Assembly (NCBI RefSeq): GCF_002024165.1
Contig: NZ_MWQN01000001.1
Span: forward strand, 6,200,001-6,264,000
Direction: 5' to 3'
DNA: 64,000 bases
Source of the DNA: Embleya scabrispora
Lineage (GTDB): Bacteria; Actinomycetota; Actinomycetes; Streptomycetales; Streptomycetaceae
The position numbers and the translations under genes were made by a program. The notes beneath the pieces are model-generated. The model was not told the DNA's origin. It made no database searches and saw only the letters and a list, made by a program, of their open reading frames with translations. How positions within the stretch are numbered: the stretch's first letter is position 1; each line of letters starts with the position of its first letter. This document shows, one piece after another, positions 9,626-18,173 of this stretch.

Positions 9626-10000
9626 CACCTGGAGCGCCAGGTCCACGGCGGCATCCGCGACACCACCATACTTCCCGGGACCATCGGAGAGACCGGGACC
9701 TTGGCGTACTTCCACGACGCCGAGCAGCACACGATCCGCGCGGCCGCACGAGCGGGAGCACGGACCTGCACGACGGTCGATGTCCACACGACGGCGCCGG
9801 ACATGCACGCGCTGCGGATCACCCGGGTGTGCGAGCGAGAAGGCCTCGCCCCGTCCCGGCTGTACTTCTCCCACCGCGACGAAGTCCTGGGTCTCGGCTA
9901 CCACCGACAAGTCCTCGAACAGGGCTCGACCATCGGATCCGACACAAGGACCATCGACCAACTCGTCCTCAACCACGACGACCACGTCACCCTGCGCCCC
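9626..10000 (+). pseudogene. Phosphotriesterase-family remnant
   Basis: One frame reads LPGTIGETGT, IRAAARAGA, TTVDVHT, LRITRVCEREGLAPSRLYFS and HRDEVLGLGYHRQVL. This is collinear with the second half of the metal-dependent phosphotriesterase/lactonase barrel: GxIGEIG, the strand with a metal-ligand His, then a GH-type loop followed by a Tyr-His helix. The amino half is missing and the reading stops making sense where the integrase tail begins near 10011. It is a fragment with no function. Confidence 0.5.
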
Positions 10001-10010
10001 GAGGCCCCCG

Positions 10011-10166
10011 TCGAATCGGTTGCGCCCACATCGCGACCACGCGGCCTGGCTGCGACACCTGTTCAAACCGCTTTACACAGCCGCGGCCGCGGGCCGTTCG
10101 CTCGTGAGCCCTAAAGCCGAGCGCCGGTCGTGCGACCACACTGGGGCCACCAAGCCCCACATCTGA
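10011..10166 (+). pseudogene. Integrase carboxy-terminal remnant
   Basis: Reads NRLRPHRDHAAWLRHLFKPL then RRSCDHTGATKP before a stop. It is clearly paralogous to the tail of the integrase at 59372-59962 (LRPHRDHPARLRDLSKPLY, RRPCDHTATT). The catalytic part is absent. It sits immediately left of a tRNA-Pro att core, the expected place for the 3' end of an integrase gene. Confidence 0.65.
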
Positions 10167-10239
10167 GAAGACGGCCTCCGACCTGCGTAAACGCTGGTCG
10201 GGACGACAGGATTTGAACCTGCGCCCCCTTGACCCCCAG
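10162..10239. repeat. att site A: partial tRNA-Pro(GGG) 3' half
   Basis: Bases 10198-10239 are, on the minus strand, the anticodon-loop-to-acceptor half of a tRNA-Pro with a GGG anticodon. The 36 bases to the left are shared with att site C, and the right flank with att site B. No 5' half of the tRNA is present, so this is an integration core duplicate, not a tRNA gene. Left arm plus core plus right arm together look like an attP. Confidence 0.75.
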
Positions 10240-10333
10240 CAAGGAGATGGGGCATTTCCGCAGGTCAGAGGGGGTTTAGCAGCCGATATGACGTTTGATT
10301 TCCATCGTATTGTGCCACCTCGTGCATGGCGTG

Positions 10334-10352
10334 TGGTCCACAACTGGTCCAC
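10334..10352. repeat. Paired TGGTCCAC repeat (arm-type site copy 2)
   Basis: TGGTCCACAACTGGTCCAC, identical to the copy at 49898-49916, and about 95 bases right of the att core in both places. Similar intervening sequence (TTTGATTTCCA..) supports a shared attP arm. Confidence 0.65.
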
Positions 10353-10392
10353 GCGGCGGAGTCTCTCGGGCGTCCGTTGGCATACTTGACGC

Positions 10393-10716
10393 ATGGACAC
10401 ACGAGTGCGGTACGCGGATGTCCGGCCGTACTCGGTGCCGGACAGCTTCGCCGAGTTGGCCGGCCCGGTCGAGGGTGTCGTCGTGTTGCCCACGTCGCTG
10501 GATTGGACCCCGAAGCGGTCGTACGACCTGGCGGACGACGCCGATGTGCGTCTGCTGTACGAGACGGTGCTTCGTGAGGCGATGCATGCCGAGGAACTCG
10601 GTCGTCACGTGAACGGGGACCTGCCGGCGCACGTGTGGTCGCGGCTGTGGCTGCCGCTGCGCCTGCGGGTGATGTGGGAGTCGAGGTTCCCGGACCTGGT
10701 GCCCGCCGCCGCATAG
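10393..10716 (+). CDS. Conserved actinomycete protein, partner of AbiEii-like gene
   Basis: 107-residue soluble protein with the pattern LAGPVEGVVVLPTSLDW, YDLADDADVRLLYETVLREA and a Trp-rich end (WSRLWLPLRLRVMWESRFP). In actinomycetes proteins of this type are repeatedly found just upstream of nucleotidyltransferase-toxin genes, which is the case here with a ten-base gap. It is likely the non-toxin member of a two-gene unit; its biochemical role is not known. The start is an ATG at the beginning of the conserved region. Confidence 0.75.
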   Translation: MDTRVRYADVRPYSVPDSFAELAGPVEGVVVLPTSLDWTPKRSYDLADDADVRLLYETVLREAMHAEELGRHVNGDLPAHVWSRLWLPLRLRVMWESRFPDLVPAAA

Positions 10717-10726
10717 CATTCCGGCC

Positions 10727-11132
10727 GTGGATCCCCTGCACGCCAGGCTCGCCCGCGTCGGCCTTGCCGCCGCTGCGTCGTACGGTTTCGTCCTGGCGGG
10801 CGGCTACGCGGTCCAGGCCCACGGCTTCCTCGAACGCGTCTCGGACGACGTCGACCTGTTCACCGACGTCACCGACCCCACGGCGTTCGCCGAGGCGGTG
10901 GATCGTGTGGCCGCGGCCTACCGGATGGACGGCTTCACGGTCGACGTCGAACTCCTCGGGGACGTGCTCGCCCGCTTCACGGTGATCGACGAGACGGGCC
11001 GCGCGGCGAAGGTGGAGATGGGCTGCGACTGGCGATCCCACCTACCGGCACACCTCGACATCGGCCCGGTCCTGCACCCCGACGACGCGGTCGCCAACAG
11101 GGTCACCACACTGTTCGGCCGAGCCGGCAGGA
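10727..11132 (+). pseudogene. AbiEii/AbiGii-type nucleotidyltransferase toxin, 3' truncated
   Basis: Begins with GTG ten bases after the previous stop. The first 135 residues carry the nucleotidyltransferase hallmarks FVLAGGYAVQAHG and SDDVDLF (Gly-Gly, then Asp-x-Asp metal ligands), then KVEMGCDWR and VLHPDDAVANRVTTLFGRA. Family members run to about 230 residues with a conserved helical end. Here the reading changes to Gly/Arg-rich sequence after about 11132 and the frame stays open to 11542 across the terminator and antisense to the next gene. The toxin is therefore probably truncated and inactive, or it makes an abnormal fusion tail. Confidence 0.65.
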
Positions 11133-11162
11133 GGGGCCCCGGGACCGACGCCCGCGCCTGTC

Positions 11163-11200
11163 GAGGGAGCGGCCACCGTGTCGACGGTGGCGGCTCCCTC
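11163..11200 (-). terminator. Terminator of the alpha/alpha-barrel gene
   Basis: GAGGGAGC..GCCACCGT pairs with ACGGTGGC..GCTCCCTC around a GTCG loop, a 17-base stem with one bulge. It begins seven bases beyond the stop codon of the minus-strand gene at 11207. Confidence 0.8.
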
Positions 11201-11206
11201 GTCTGG

Positions 11207-12304
11207 TCAGGGTGTGGTGGGGCAGTGCAGTTCGGGGGCGTTTCGACGGGCGCCCGCACTACTCAGGTCGGCGAAGCCGGTGCCGGCCAGGCCGAGAACC
11301 GCCTGAGCGGTGGCCCTGGTGGCGGTGGCCGGGTTGTACCCGCCGGTGTCGTAGGCGATCGCGCCTCGCGTGGCCGTGGATGCCGAGCAGCCGACCTGAC
11401 GTTCGGTCAGGAAGTGCCGGGCGGTCAGGCCCGGTATCACGCGCCAGGACGAGAGCAGGGCCTGGGCGGCCAGGCCGGTGCTGTTGGCGTTCGAGGTGGT
11501 GGCGCCCACCGTACCGAAGCCGCCGTCGGAAAGCCGGTGTGAGGCGAGCCAGTTCAGGCCGGCGGCCGCTTCCTGGTGGCGCCCGGTGGCGGCCAGCGCC
11601 TGCACGCTGATCGCGGTCGAGTCGGCGTCGCTGGTGCAGGTGGACAAACCGTAGTTGAGGGGGAATCCGCCGTCGGCGCAGTGTGCGTCGGCCAGGAAGT
11701 CCACCGCGGCGGCGGGGGCGCCGGCTGGAGTGCGATCCAGCGCGAGGAGTGCGAGGGACTGGCTGAAGGCGTTGCTGTAGTCGCCCCATGGCGAGGTGTC
11801 GGTGAAGCGCCCGGAGGGCTGTTGCAACGAGCGCAGCCGGGTCGGCAGGTCCACGCCGCCGAACGAGGTGGGGTCGACACCGCGTACCTCGGCGGCGAGG
11901 AGGGTCTTGGCGGTGGCTCCGGCGTAGGCGTTGGTGGTGCCGTCGCCGATGTAGCCGGACAGGATCTCCGGGCGGGCGAGCCACGTGGTGGCCTTGGCCC
12001 CGTTGTCGTCGGCGACCCCGGCGGCGGCGAACGCGAAGATCGCGTCGATGGTCAGGCCCTGGTCGGGGTAGGTCACTCCGTCGAAGGTGGTCTCGAAGCG
12101 TTCGCCGTCGACGAGTTGCCGAGCCAGCCATCCCGCCGCGGCCTGGGTGCGGTTGCCGGAGAGTATGGACACGTTTGCCTGGGGCGTTGTGTCGGTCGTC
12201 GGCGGTGCCGCCGCGGCGGTGGACGGGATCATGGCGGCCGTACCGGCGAGCGCCAGTCCGCCGAACAGCGCGGCGATCCGGCGTCCGGGGCGGGTGAGAG
12301 TCAT
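11207..12304 (-). CDS. Secreted alpha/alpha-barrel (transcobalamin alpha-domain-like) protein
   Basis: 365-residue secreted protein. Residues 1-33 are a signal peptide (MTLTRPGRR, hydrophobic run, AAAAP). The rest is a prenyltransferase/terpene-cyclase-like toroid with repeated QSLALLALDRT, DGGFPLNYG, STAISVQALAATG, DGGFGTVG and STGLAAQALL motifs. The same fold forms the cobalamin-capping alpha domain of transcobalamin and intrinsic factor. It has no sortase motif or membrane anchor, so it should be released. A cobalamin riboswitch lies in its leader, which points to B12 capture. The start at 12304 has GGAAAGG upstream. A paralogue with an anchor is at 26260. Confidence 0.8.
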   Translation of the reverse strand: MTLTRPGRRIAALFGGLALAGTAAMIPSTAAAAPPTTDTTPQANVSILSGNRTQAAAGWLARQLVDGERFETTFDGVTYPDQGLTIDAIFAFAAAGVADDNGAKATTWLARPEILSGYIGDGTTNAYAGATAKTLLAAEVRGVDPTSFGGVDLPTRLRSLQQPSGRFTDTSPWGDYSNAFSQSLALLALDRTPAGAPAAAVDFLADAHCADGGFPLNYGLSTCTSDADSTAISVQALAATGRHQEAAAGLNWLASHRLSDGGFGTVGATTSNANSTGLAAQALLSSWRVIPGLTARHFLTERQVGCSASTATRGAIAYDTGGYNPATATRATAQAVLGLAGTGFADLSSAGARRNAPELHCPTTP

Positions 12305-12439
12305 CACGGTGCCTTTCCGGGCCCATGGCACGGCGAACCCGGAAGACCCGGCGGCCGAGCGGGCACACCGACGGCGGCACCGCCCCGACGCACGGGTCGC
12401 TGGGGCTCCGTCCCGCGGACCACGACGGGGATGGGAGAC

Positions 12440-12580
12440 GAACACTCCGGCGACGGGCATTCGGGCTCGCCGTCGGGAGGGACGGACCACCGCTGCGGGT
12501 CAGCGCCGGATTCACACCGGACTTCCCCCGTCGTCGGAACTGCTGCGGGTCGTCGCACAAGACGATCGAGACAGATGGAG
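12440..12580 (-). promoter_or_regulatory. Cobalamin riboswitch 1
   Basis: On the minus strand the core reads GGGGAAGTCCGGTGTGAATC, then GCGCTGACCCGCAGCGG (12490-12532), matching the class signature GGGAA..GGTG..AATCC..CCCGC. A B12-box-like GAGCCCGAATGCCCG follows at about 12452-12468. It lies about 140 bases upstream of the alpha/alpha-barrel start codon, in the right orientation to control it. Binding of adenosylcobalamin normally lowers expression. Confidence 0.85.
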
Positions 12581-13399
12581 ACGCCCGGAATCGGAACGTC
12601 GACTGGTCAGACCTGCAGATCCCGCACTCTACGGATCGCTCGCTCTGGAAGGAACTCTCTTTCCGGCCAACAAGATCGCCTGCACATGAAGGATGGAGTC
12701 GGTACCGGGCCGAGACCAGCGCGAAGTTCTCGCCCTGCGAGGGCGCTTGGTGAGAGCCATCGTCTGCGGGACGGACCGTCGCGGTCGCATTGAGCACCCT
12801 GGCGATCGATCCGATGCCAGTTCGTTCACAACATCCGTCGTGTCCGACACAAGCTTTGGCGGCCTGCTCCACGACGCACATGACACCGATTCGACTCACA
12901 CGAGCGGCGATCAGTGTGCTCGACGCGGAACCCGGAAATCCTCCTTGAGGCTTCAGGACCTGCCTGCAGGCCGACCTGGGGTGCGACGGTCTCAGTACGC
13001 GCGACAGGTTGATCGACACCGTGGCATGTCGAAGGGGTGGTCGGCGTCCGAGGCGGGTTTCGTGACGGTGTTCCCGGCGCTTCGAGCGAATCCGGTCGCT
13101 CGCCAAGGACTTGGGGACGGCGGTGCGCGTTTGCTCTGGCGAGCTCTCCACACGTTTCGGGGAGCGATCCTCGGCCCGGGAGCATCTACTCCGATGACGG
13201 CCGATAGTAGTCACACGCCGCCTCTTGACCGGGGTCGGCGTGGGGGCGGGCACTGAGGAAGCGGCGTAGCGACCGAGCGGTGTCGGGCGCGGCGCGGCCC
13301 GTGTGTCGGTGGGTGGCGCCGATTCGGAGACGCCGCACGTGTGTGGTCCGCCCCGGTCGAGCAGGAGTGCGGTGCCCGCGGCAGGAGGTCCCGGGTCTG
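12581..13399. other. Divergent promoter region between two riboswitches
   Basis: About 820 bases between leaders transcribed in opposite directions, so it must hold both promoters. No coding sequence is supported. Long frames on both strands lack protein character. No -35/-10 pair is clear enough to name. Confidence 0.4.
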
Positions 13400-13600
13400 G
13401 TCTGGTGCCGGCGAGGACCGCGTGTCATGCTATGGCCTGCTGTGCGACGGCAAAGCCGAGGAAACCGGTGTGATTCCGGTGCGGTCCCGCCACTGTGATC
13501 GGGGAGCGACTCCCGTCGAGGCCACGGCCCCGCCTCGGGGTTGGAAGGCCGGGGGAAGTGTCGATCCGAGAGCCAGGAGACTCACGTCGTCGCCACCTCG
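13400..13600 (+). promoter_or_regulatory. Cobalamin riboswitch 2
   Basis: Core GAGGAAACCGGTGTGATTCC then GTCCCGCCACTGTGATCGGGG at about 13458-13504, with a B12 box GAGAGCCAGGAGACTCAC near 13568-13585. All hallmarks of a cobalamin riboswitch are present. It ends about 45 bases before the adenosyltransferase start codon. Confidence 0.93.
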
Positions 13601-13644
13601 ACACAACCGGGGCGGATTTCCCCGAGAGAGGCCGGTGGTTCGCC

Positions 13645-14238
13645 ATGTCTGTGGTGCTGAGCCGTATCTACACTCGCACGGGAGACGCGGGCACGACCGC
13701 GTTGGGCGACAACTCCCGCGTCCGCAAGACCGATCCACGGATCGTCGCCCATGCCGACACCGACGAGACCAACGCCGCCATCGGTGTGGCGCTGGCACTG
13801 GGTTGCCTGGACGCGGAGTTGCGGAACGTCCTGGAAGGCATCCAGCACGACCTGTTCGACGTCGGCGCGGACCTGTGCGCTCCGATCCGCGACGGAGACG
13901 AACGCCTGCGGGTCCGTGAGGAGGACGTGTCCCGCCTCGAGCGTCTGTGCGACACGTTCAACGAACGACTCGAGCCCTTGCGGTCGTTCGTACTGCCGGG
14001 CGGTACGCCCGGCGCGGCGCTCCTGCACACGGCGCGGACGGCCGCCCGACGGGCGGAACGCTCGGCGTGGGCGCTGATCGACACGGACACGGAGTTGTCC
14101 GGCGGGGAGGCGGCGACGGTGAACCCGGTGTGCGTCCGATATCTGAACCGTCTGTCGGACCTGCTGTTCATCCTCGCGCGGTTGGCCAACGATGGCGGGC
14201 GCGGCGACGTGCTGTGGAGCCCGGGCCGCAACCGCTGA
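13645..14238 (+). CDS. PduO-type ATP:cob(I)alamin adenosyltransferase
   Basis: 197-residue enzyme that attaches the adenosyl group of ATP to cob(I)alamin, giving coenzyme B12 for enzymes such as methylmalonyl-CoA mutase. Family motifs: SRIYTRTGDAGTTALG (ATP binding), DTDETNAAIG, SFVLPGGTPGAALLHTARTA, ARRAERSAW and LNRLSDLLFILARL. The start at 13645 matches the conserved amino end; upstream frame is riboswitch leader. Length is typical. Its riboswitch couples it to the B12 uptake genes around it, and its product is what the propionyl-CoA route needs. Confidence 0.95.
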   Translation: MSVVLSRIYTRTGDAGTTALGDNSRVRKTDPRIVAHADTDETNAAIGVALALGCLDAELRNVLEGIQHDLFDVGADLCAPIRDGDERLRVREEDVSRLERLCDTFNERLEPLRSFVLPGGTPGAALLHTARTAARRAERSAWALIDTDTELSGGEAATVNPVCVRYLNRLSDLLFILARLANDGGRGDVLWSPGRNR

Positions 14239-15124
14239 CATCGCGCCGCCACCGCTCCGCCGGCGATATCGCACCGGTTCTCGACAGGTGTGGCGGCACG
14301 AAGGACTCGCTCGGGAGACAACCCGAATTGCGTTCCCGGACTTGCCACCCGGCCGCCGCCGCGGCGGGGTAGCGAGGCAGCGGTCGCGGCGACCGGATCC
14401 CGCGGTTTCGGTGGCGGCCGAAGGCTCCGAGGAGCTTTCTCCATGCGCTCCTGTGCGCTCCTGCGCGGGCACTTGCCCCCGGCCGACCCGGAACATCTCC
14501 GTGTCGGCCGGCGTCGCCGACACACAACGCGCATCCGACGCGCCCAGGTCGGACGCGCATCGCGGGGTTCCACGCCCATCGTCGAGACACGTCGCCCTAT
14601 GAGGTGCTCCACCGGTTCATGGGCAGCTCGCGCCCGGTATCCGGGCAGCGGCTCGGCCGTCCTGTCCGGAATCGGTGCAGGATGCTCCAACAGGCTCCAT
14701 CGGCGACGCCCGGGCGAGCGCGTCGCGGACACGCCGTCCGCCTTGTGTGCGGGAGGCCAAGAGGCGCACGTTCGGTCCAACCTGCCGCCTGCGGTCCAGC
14801 GGCGGTCGGCTTCGAGGCGGGTGGTCTCGCGGCGACTGTTCACTCGTCCGTTGTTATGCCCCGCCCGGCGTTGGTTCGCCGTCCCGGTGCGAGGCAGGGG
14901 CATCGGGCGGCGTGGCCGATGAACGCGATGGCGCCCTGTCGGTCCGGGAGCGCAGATCCACCAGGCCGGAGCGTGCGAAGCGGAAGTCGGGGCGGCGAAG
15001 GCGCAGGCCGAACGAGAGTGCCGGCGGGGCTCCACGAGCGGTCGGCGGCCGCATCGGCGACAGGTTGTCGGCGCGCGGCGACGGGCGTTGGTTCCGGACA
15101 TGTACTCGCGGTCGCGGGCGCTGG
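14239..15124. other. Gene-less stretch
   Basis: Almost 900 bases between the adenosyltransferase and riboswitch 3. Overlapping long frames exist on both strands, one antisense frame reaching over 500 codons, but all are Arg/Pro/Ala-rich GC artefacts with no start signals or motifs. Probably decayed DNA plus the promoter of riboswitch 3. Confidence 0.45.
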
Positions 15125-15315
15125 ACTTACTAGGACGTCCGACTATATCGTCCTGAACTACAAGGTCCGCGGTGCAGGGAAGCCGGTGTGAATCCGGCAT
15201 GGTCCCGCCACTGTGACCGGGGAGTGCGCTGTCGTGCACCACGCCACTGGCGAAAGCCGGGAAGGCGGGCAGCGTGTGTCGATCCGGAAGTCAGGATACC
15301 GGCCGCGGGTATATC
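15125..15315 (+). promoter_or_regulatory. Cobalamin riboswitch 3
   Basis: The core has GCAGGGAAGCCGGTGTGAATC and GTCCCGCCACTGTGACCGGGG (15174-15222). A second stem includes GCCACTGGCGAAAGCCGGGAAGG, and the B12 box is CCGGAAGTCAGGATACCGGCC at about 15283-15303. This is the most canonical copy in the window. The next good gene, mmsA, starts 213 bases after its end. Confidence 0.95.
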
Positions 15316-15331
15316 CGTGTTGTCCACGAGG

Positions 15332-15412
15332 ATGGAGCAAACACGCATGACACCGGCCCGCGCCCTTGCCCCGGATGTTCCTGCACGCGTCGAAGCCATC
15401 AGGATTTCCTGA
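15332..15412 (+). CDS. Possible leader ORF after riboswitch 3
   Basis: 26 codons starting with ATG 17 bases after the riboswitch (MEQTRMTPARALAPDVPARV and six more residues, ending EAIRIS). It is where the riboswitch-controlled gene would be expected to begin. It could be the surviving amino end of a lost small cobalt/B12-related membrane protein, a leader peptide, or chance. No family is recognised. Confidence 0.25.
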   Translation: MEQTRMTPARALAPDVPARVEAIRIS

Positions 15413-15527
15413 CCACTTCGACGTAGACCCGAGCCGTCGCCGACCACGCGCGCGCCCCCGCGCCGCAGCCGGCTGCTTCGGTCATGCCTCCCCCTCCGGA
15501 TCGCACCTGACGAGAGACAGGTCGTTC

Positions 15528-17027
15528 ATGGTCCGCGAGCTTTCCCACTTCATCGGCGGCAAGCACGTCACTGGCACCTCCGGCGTGTTCGGCGACGTGT
15601 ACGACCCCAACACCGGACAGGTACAGGCCCGCGTTCCTCTCGCGGATCGCGCCGACACCTTGACGGCGATCGCCGACGCCGAACGGGCGCAGCCCGAGTG
15701 GGCCGACTGGAATCCCCAGCGGCGCGCCCGGGTCCTGGCCCGCTTCCTGCAACTGGTCGAGCCCGAACGCGAATCGCTCGCCCGGCTGCTGTCCGCCGAA
15801 CACGGCAAGACCATCGCGGACGCCCATGGTGACCTGCAACGCGGCCTGGAAGTCGTGGAGTTCGCCACCGGCATCCCACACCTGCTCAAGGGGGAATTCA
15901 CCGACAACGCGGGCAGCGGGATCGACGTGCACTCGCTGCGCCAACCGCTCGGCGTGGTCGCCGGCATCACCCCCTTCAACTTCCCCGCGATGATCCCGCT
16001 GTGGAAGATCGCTCCCGCCATCGCCTGCGGCAACGCGTTCGTGCTCAAGCCGTCCGAGCGCGACCCCTCGGTGCCGCTGCGCCTGGCCGAGCTTTTCCTG
16101 GAAGCCGGTCTGCCGCCCGGCGTGCTGAACGTGGTCCACGGCGGCAAGGAGAGCGTGGACACGCTCCTGGAGGACCCGCGCGTCCAGGCGCTCGGCTTTG
16201 TCGGCTCGACCGCGATCGCCGAGTACGTGTACACGACCGCCACCGCGAACGGCAAGCGCGCCCAGTGCTTCGGCGGCGCCAAGAACCACCTGATCGTGAT
16301 GCCGGACGCCGATCTCGACCAGGTCGTCGAGGCCCTGATCGGGGCCGGGTACGGCTCCGCGGGCGAGCGCTGCATGGCCATCTCGGTGGCGGTTCCCGTC
16401 GGCGCCGAGACCGCGGACGCGCTGGTGGACAAGCTCGTCGCCCGGATCGCGACTCTGCGGGTGGGCCCCTCGCACGACCCCGAGGCCGACTTCGGCCCGC
16501 TCGTGGGCCGGGACGCACTCGACCGGGTGCGCGGCTACCTGGACATCGGTGTGGCCGAAGGCGCCAAGCTGCTCCTCGACGGCCGGGACCTGCGGGTGCC
16601 GGGCCACGAGGACGGCTACTTCGTCGGCGCGTCGTTGTTCGATAACGTGACGCCCTCGATGCGGGTGTACCGCGAGGAGATCTTCGGCCCGGTGTTGTCC
16701 GTGGTCCGCGCGGCGTCCTACGAGGACGCGCTGGGGCTGGCGAGCGGGCACGAGTACGGCAACGGCGTGGCGATCTTCACCCGCGACGGCGACACCGCCC
16801 GCGACTTCTCCCGCCGGGTGAACACCGGCATGGTCGGCATCAACGTGCCCATCCCGGTGCCGGTGGCCTACCACACCTTCGGCGGCTGGAAGAGGTCCGG
16901 ATTCGGCGACCTGAACCAGCATGGCCCGGACTCGATCCGCTTCTACACCCGTACGAAGACGGTGACCTCGCGCTGGCCGTCGACCGCGCGCGAGAGTGCG
17001 AACTTCGACATTCCGACGATGGACTGA
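15528..17027 (+). CDS. mmsA: Methylmalonate-semialdehyde dehydrogenase (CoA-acylating)
   Basis: 499-residue aldehyde dehydrogenase that converts methylmalonate semialdehyde plus CoA and NAD to propionyl-CoA, the last step of valine degradation. Landmarks: LGVVAGITPFNFPAMIPLWK, NAFVLKPSERDPS, FVGSTAIAEYVY, and GSAGERCMAIS with the catalytic Cys; the end has FGGWKRSGFGD. These distinguish the MmsA/IolA branch. The start at 15528 has GAGAGACAGG upstream and matches the family amino end (HFIGGKHV). It is first in a five-gene operon whose members touch or overlap. A cobalamin riboswitch precedes it, at unusual distance. Confidence 0.95.
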   Translation: MVRELSHFIGGKHVTGTSGVFGDVYDPNTGQVQARVPLADRADTLTAIADAERAQPEWADWNPQRRARVLARFLQLVEPERESLARLLSAEHGKTIADAHGDLQRGLEVVEFATGIPHLLKGEFTDNAGSGIDVHSLRQPLGVVAGITPFNFPAMIPLWKIAPAIACGNAFVLKPSERDPSVPLRLAELFLEAGLPPGVLNVVHGGKESVDTLLEDPRVQALGFVGSTAIAEYVYTTATANGKRAQCFGGAKNHLIVMPDADLDQVVEALIGAGYGSAGERCMAISVAVPVGAETADALVDKLVARIATLRVGPSHDPEADFGPLVGRDALDRVRGYLDIGVAEGAKLLLDGRDLRVPGHEDGYFVGASLFDNVTPSMRVYREEIFGPVLSVVRAASYEDALGLASGHEYGNGVAIFTRDGDTARDFSRRVNTGMVGINVPIPVPVAYHTFGGWKRSGFGDLNQHGPDSIRFYTRTKTVTSRWPSTARESANFDIPTMD

Positions 17028-17030
17028 CCG

Positions 17031-18173
17031 ATGACCGCGCTCACCGTAGACCAGATCGCCATCCTCGAAACCACCCGCGACTTCGCCCGCGAACACCTCG
17101 CCCCACACGCGATCGAGTGGGACCGCACCGGACACTTCCCCGTCGACGTCCTGCGCAAGGGCGCCGAACTCGGCCTCGGCGGCGTCACCGTCCGCGAGGA
17201 CGAGGGCGGTTCGGGACTCGGCCGACTGGACTCCGTACTCGTCTACGAGGCCCTGGCCGGTGGTTGCCCGACCATCGCCGCCTACTATTCCATCCACAAC
17301 ATGGTCGCCTCGATGATCGACCGGCACGGGACGCCGCACCAGCGCTCCCGCTGGTTGCCGGGTCTGTGCTCGATGCGCGACCTGGCCAGCTACTGCCTGA
17401 CCGAACCGGGCGCCGGATCGGACGCCGCAGCCCTGACCACCCGCGCGGTCCGCGACGGGGACGACTATGTCCTGCGCGGGGTCAAGCAGTTCATCTCCGG
17501 CGCCGGCTCGTCCGCGGTGTACGTGGTGATGGCGCGCACCGGCGGGGACGGCGCCGACGGGATCTCCGCCTTCGTGGTGGAGGCCGACACCGACGGGCTG
17601 TCCTTCGGGCCGAACGAGCGCAAGATGGGGTGGCATGCCCAGCCCACTCGCCAGGTGATCCTGGAGAGCGTGCGGGTGCCTGCCGCTCATCGTCTCGGCG
17701 CCGAGGGCGACGGCTTCAGGATCGCCATGGCCGGCCTCAACGGCGGTCGGATCGGTATCGCCGCCTGCTCGCTGGGCGGCGCGCAGGCGGCACTGGATGC
17801 CGCCGTGCGTCATCTCACCGACCGCGAGGCGTTCGGTGCGCGGCTCATCGACGCACCGGCCCTGCGGTTCCAACTCGCCGATATGGCCACGGAACTGGAG
17901 GCCGCCCGCACGCTCGTGTGGCACGCCGCGTCCTCGCTCGACGAGGACGACCCCAGGGCGCCCCAACTGTGCGCGATGGCCAAACGGTTCGCCACCGATA
18001 CCGCCTTCTCGGTGGCCGACCGCGCGTTGCAACTGCACGGCGGATACGGCTATCTCGCCGACTACGGCATCGAGAAGATCGTCCGCGACCTGCGGGTGCA
18101 CCGCATCCTCGAAGGAACCAACGAGATCATGCGCGTGATCGTCGCGCGCGCCCTGATCGGAGCGGCCCGATGA
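17031..18173 (+). CDS. Acyl-CoA dehydrogenase, probable isobutyryl-CoA dehydrogenase
   Basis: 380-residue FAD flavoenzyme. Shown by YCLTEPGAGSDAAALTTRAV, the KQFISGAGSS loop, RVPAAHRLG, LQLHGGYGYLADYGIEKIVR and LEGTNEIMRVIV, which carries the catalytic Glu. The context (mmsA, hydrolase, mmsB, hydratase) makes isobutyryl-CoA to methacrylyl-CoA the likely reaction; 2-methylbutyryl-CoA is an alternative. It starts three bases after the mmsA stop and overlaps the next gene by four bases (ATGA), so translation is coupled. Confidence 0.93.
   Translation: MTALTVDQIAILETTRDFAREHLAPHAIEWDRTGHFPVDVLRKGAELGLGGVTVREDEGGSGLGRLDSVLVYEALAGGCPTIAAYYSIHNMVASMIDRHGTPHQRSRWLPGLCSMRDLASYCLTEPGAGSDAAALTTRAVRDGDDYVLRGVKQFISGAGSSAVYVVMARTGGDGADGISAFVVEADTDGLSFGPNERKMGWHAQPTRQVILESVRVPAAHRLGAEGDGFRIAMAGLNGGRIGIAACSLGGAQAALDAAVRHLTDREAFGARLIDAPALRFQLADMATELEAARTLVWHAASSLDEDDPRAPQLCAMAKRFATDTAFSVADRALQLHGGYGYLADYGIEKIVRDLRVHRILEGTNEIMRVIVARALIGAAR

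Noticed and set aside
11259-13253. 664-codon minus-strand frame
   Set aside because: Runs through the barrel gene in another frame and through riboswitch 1; Arg/Pro-rich.
14290-14922. 210-codon plus-strand frame
   Set aside because: Arg/Ala/Gly-rich, no ribosome-binding site, overlaps other equally long frames on both strands.
13668-15242. 524-codon minus-strand frame
   Set aside because: Overlaps the adenosyltransferase and two riboswitches; no motif or start signal.
15399-18101. 900-codon open frame on the minus strand
   Set aside because: Antisense to mmsA and the acyl-CoA dehydrogenase, both of which have complete family motifs on the plus strand.
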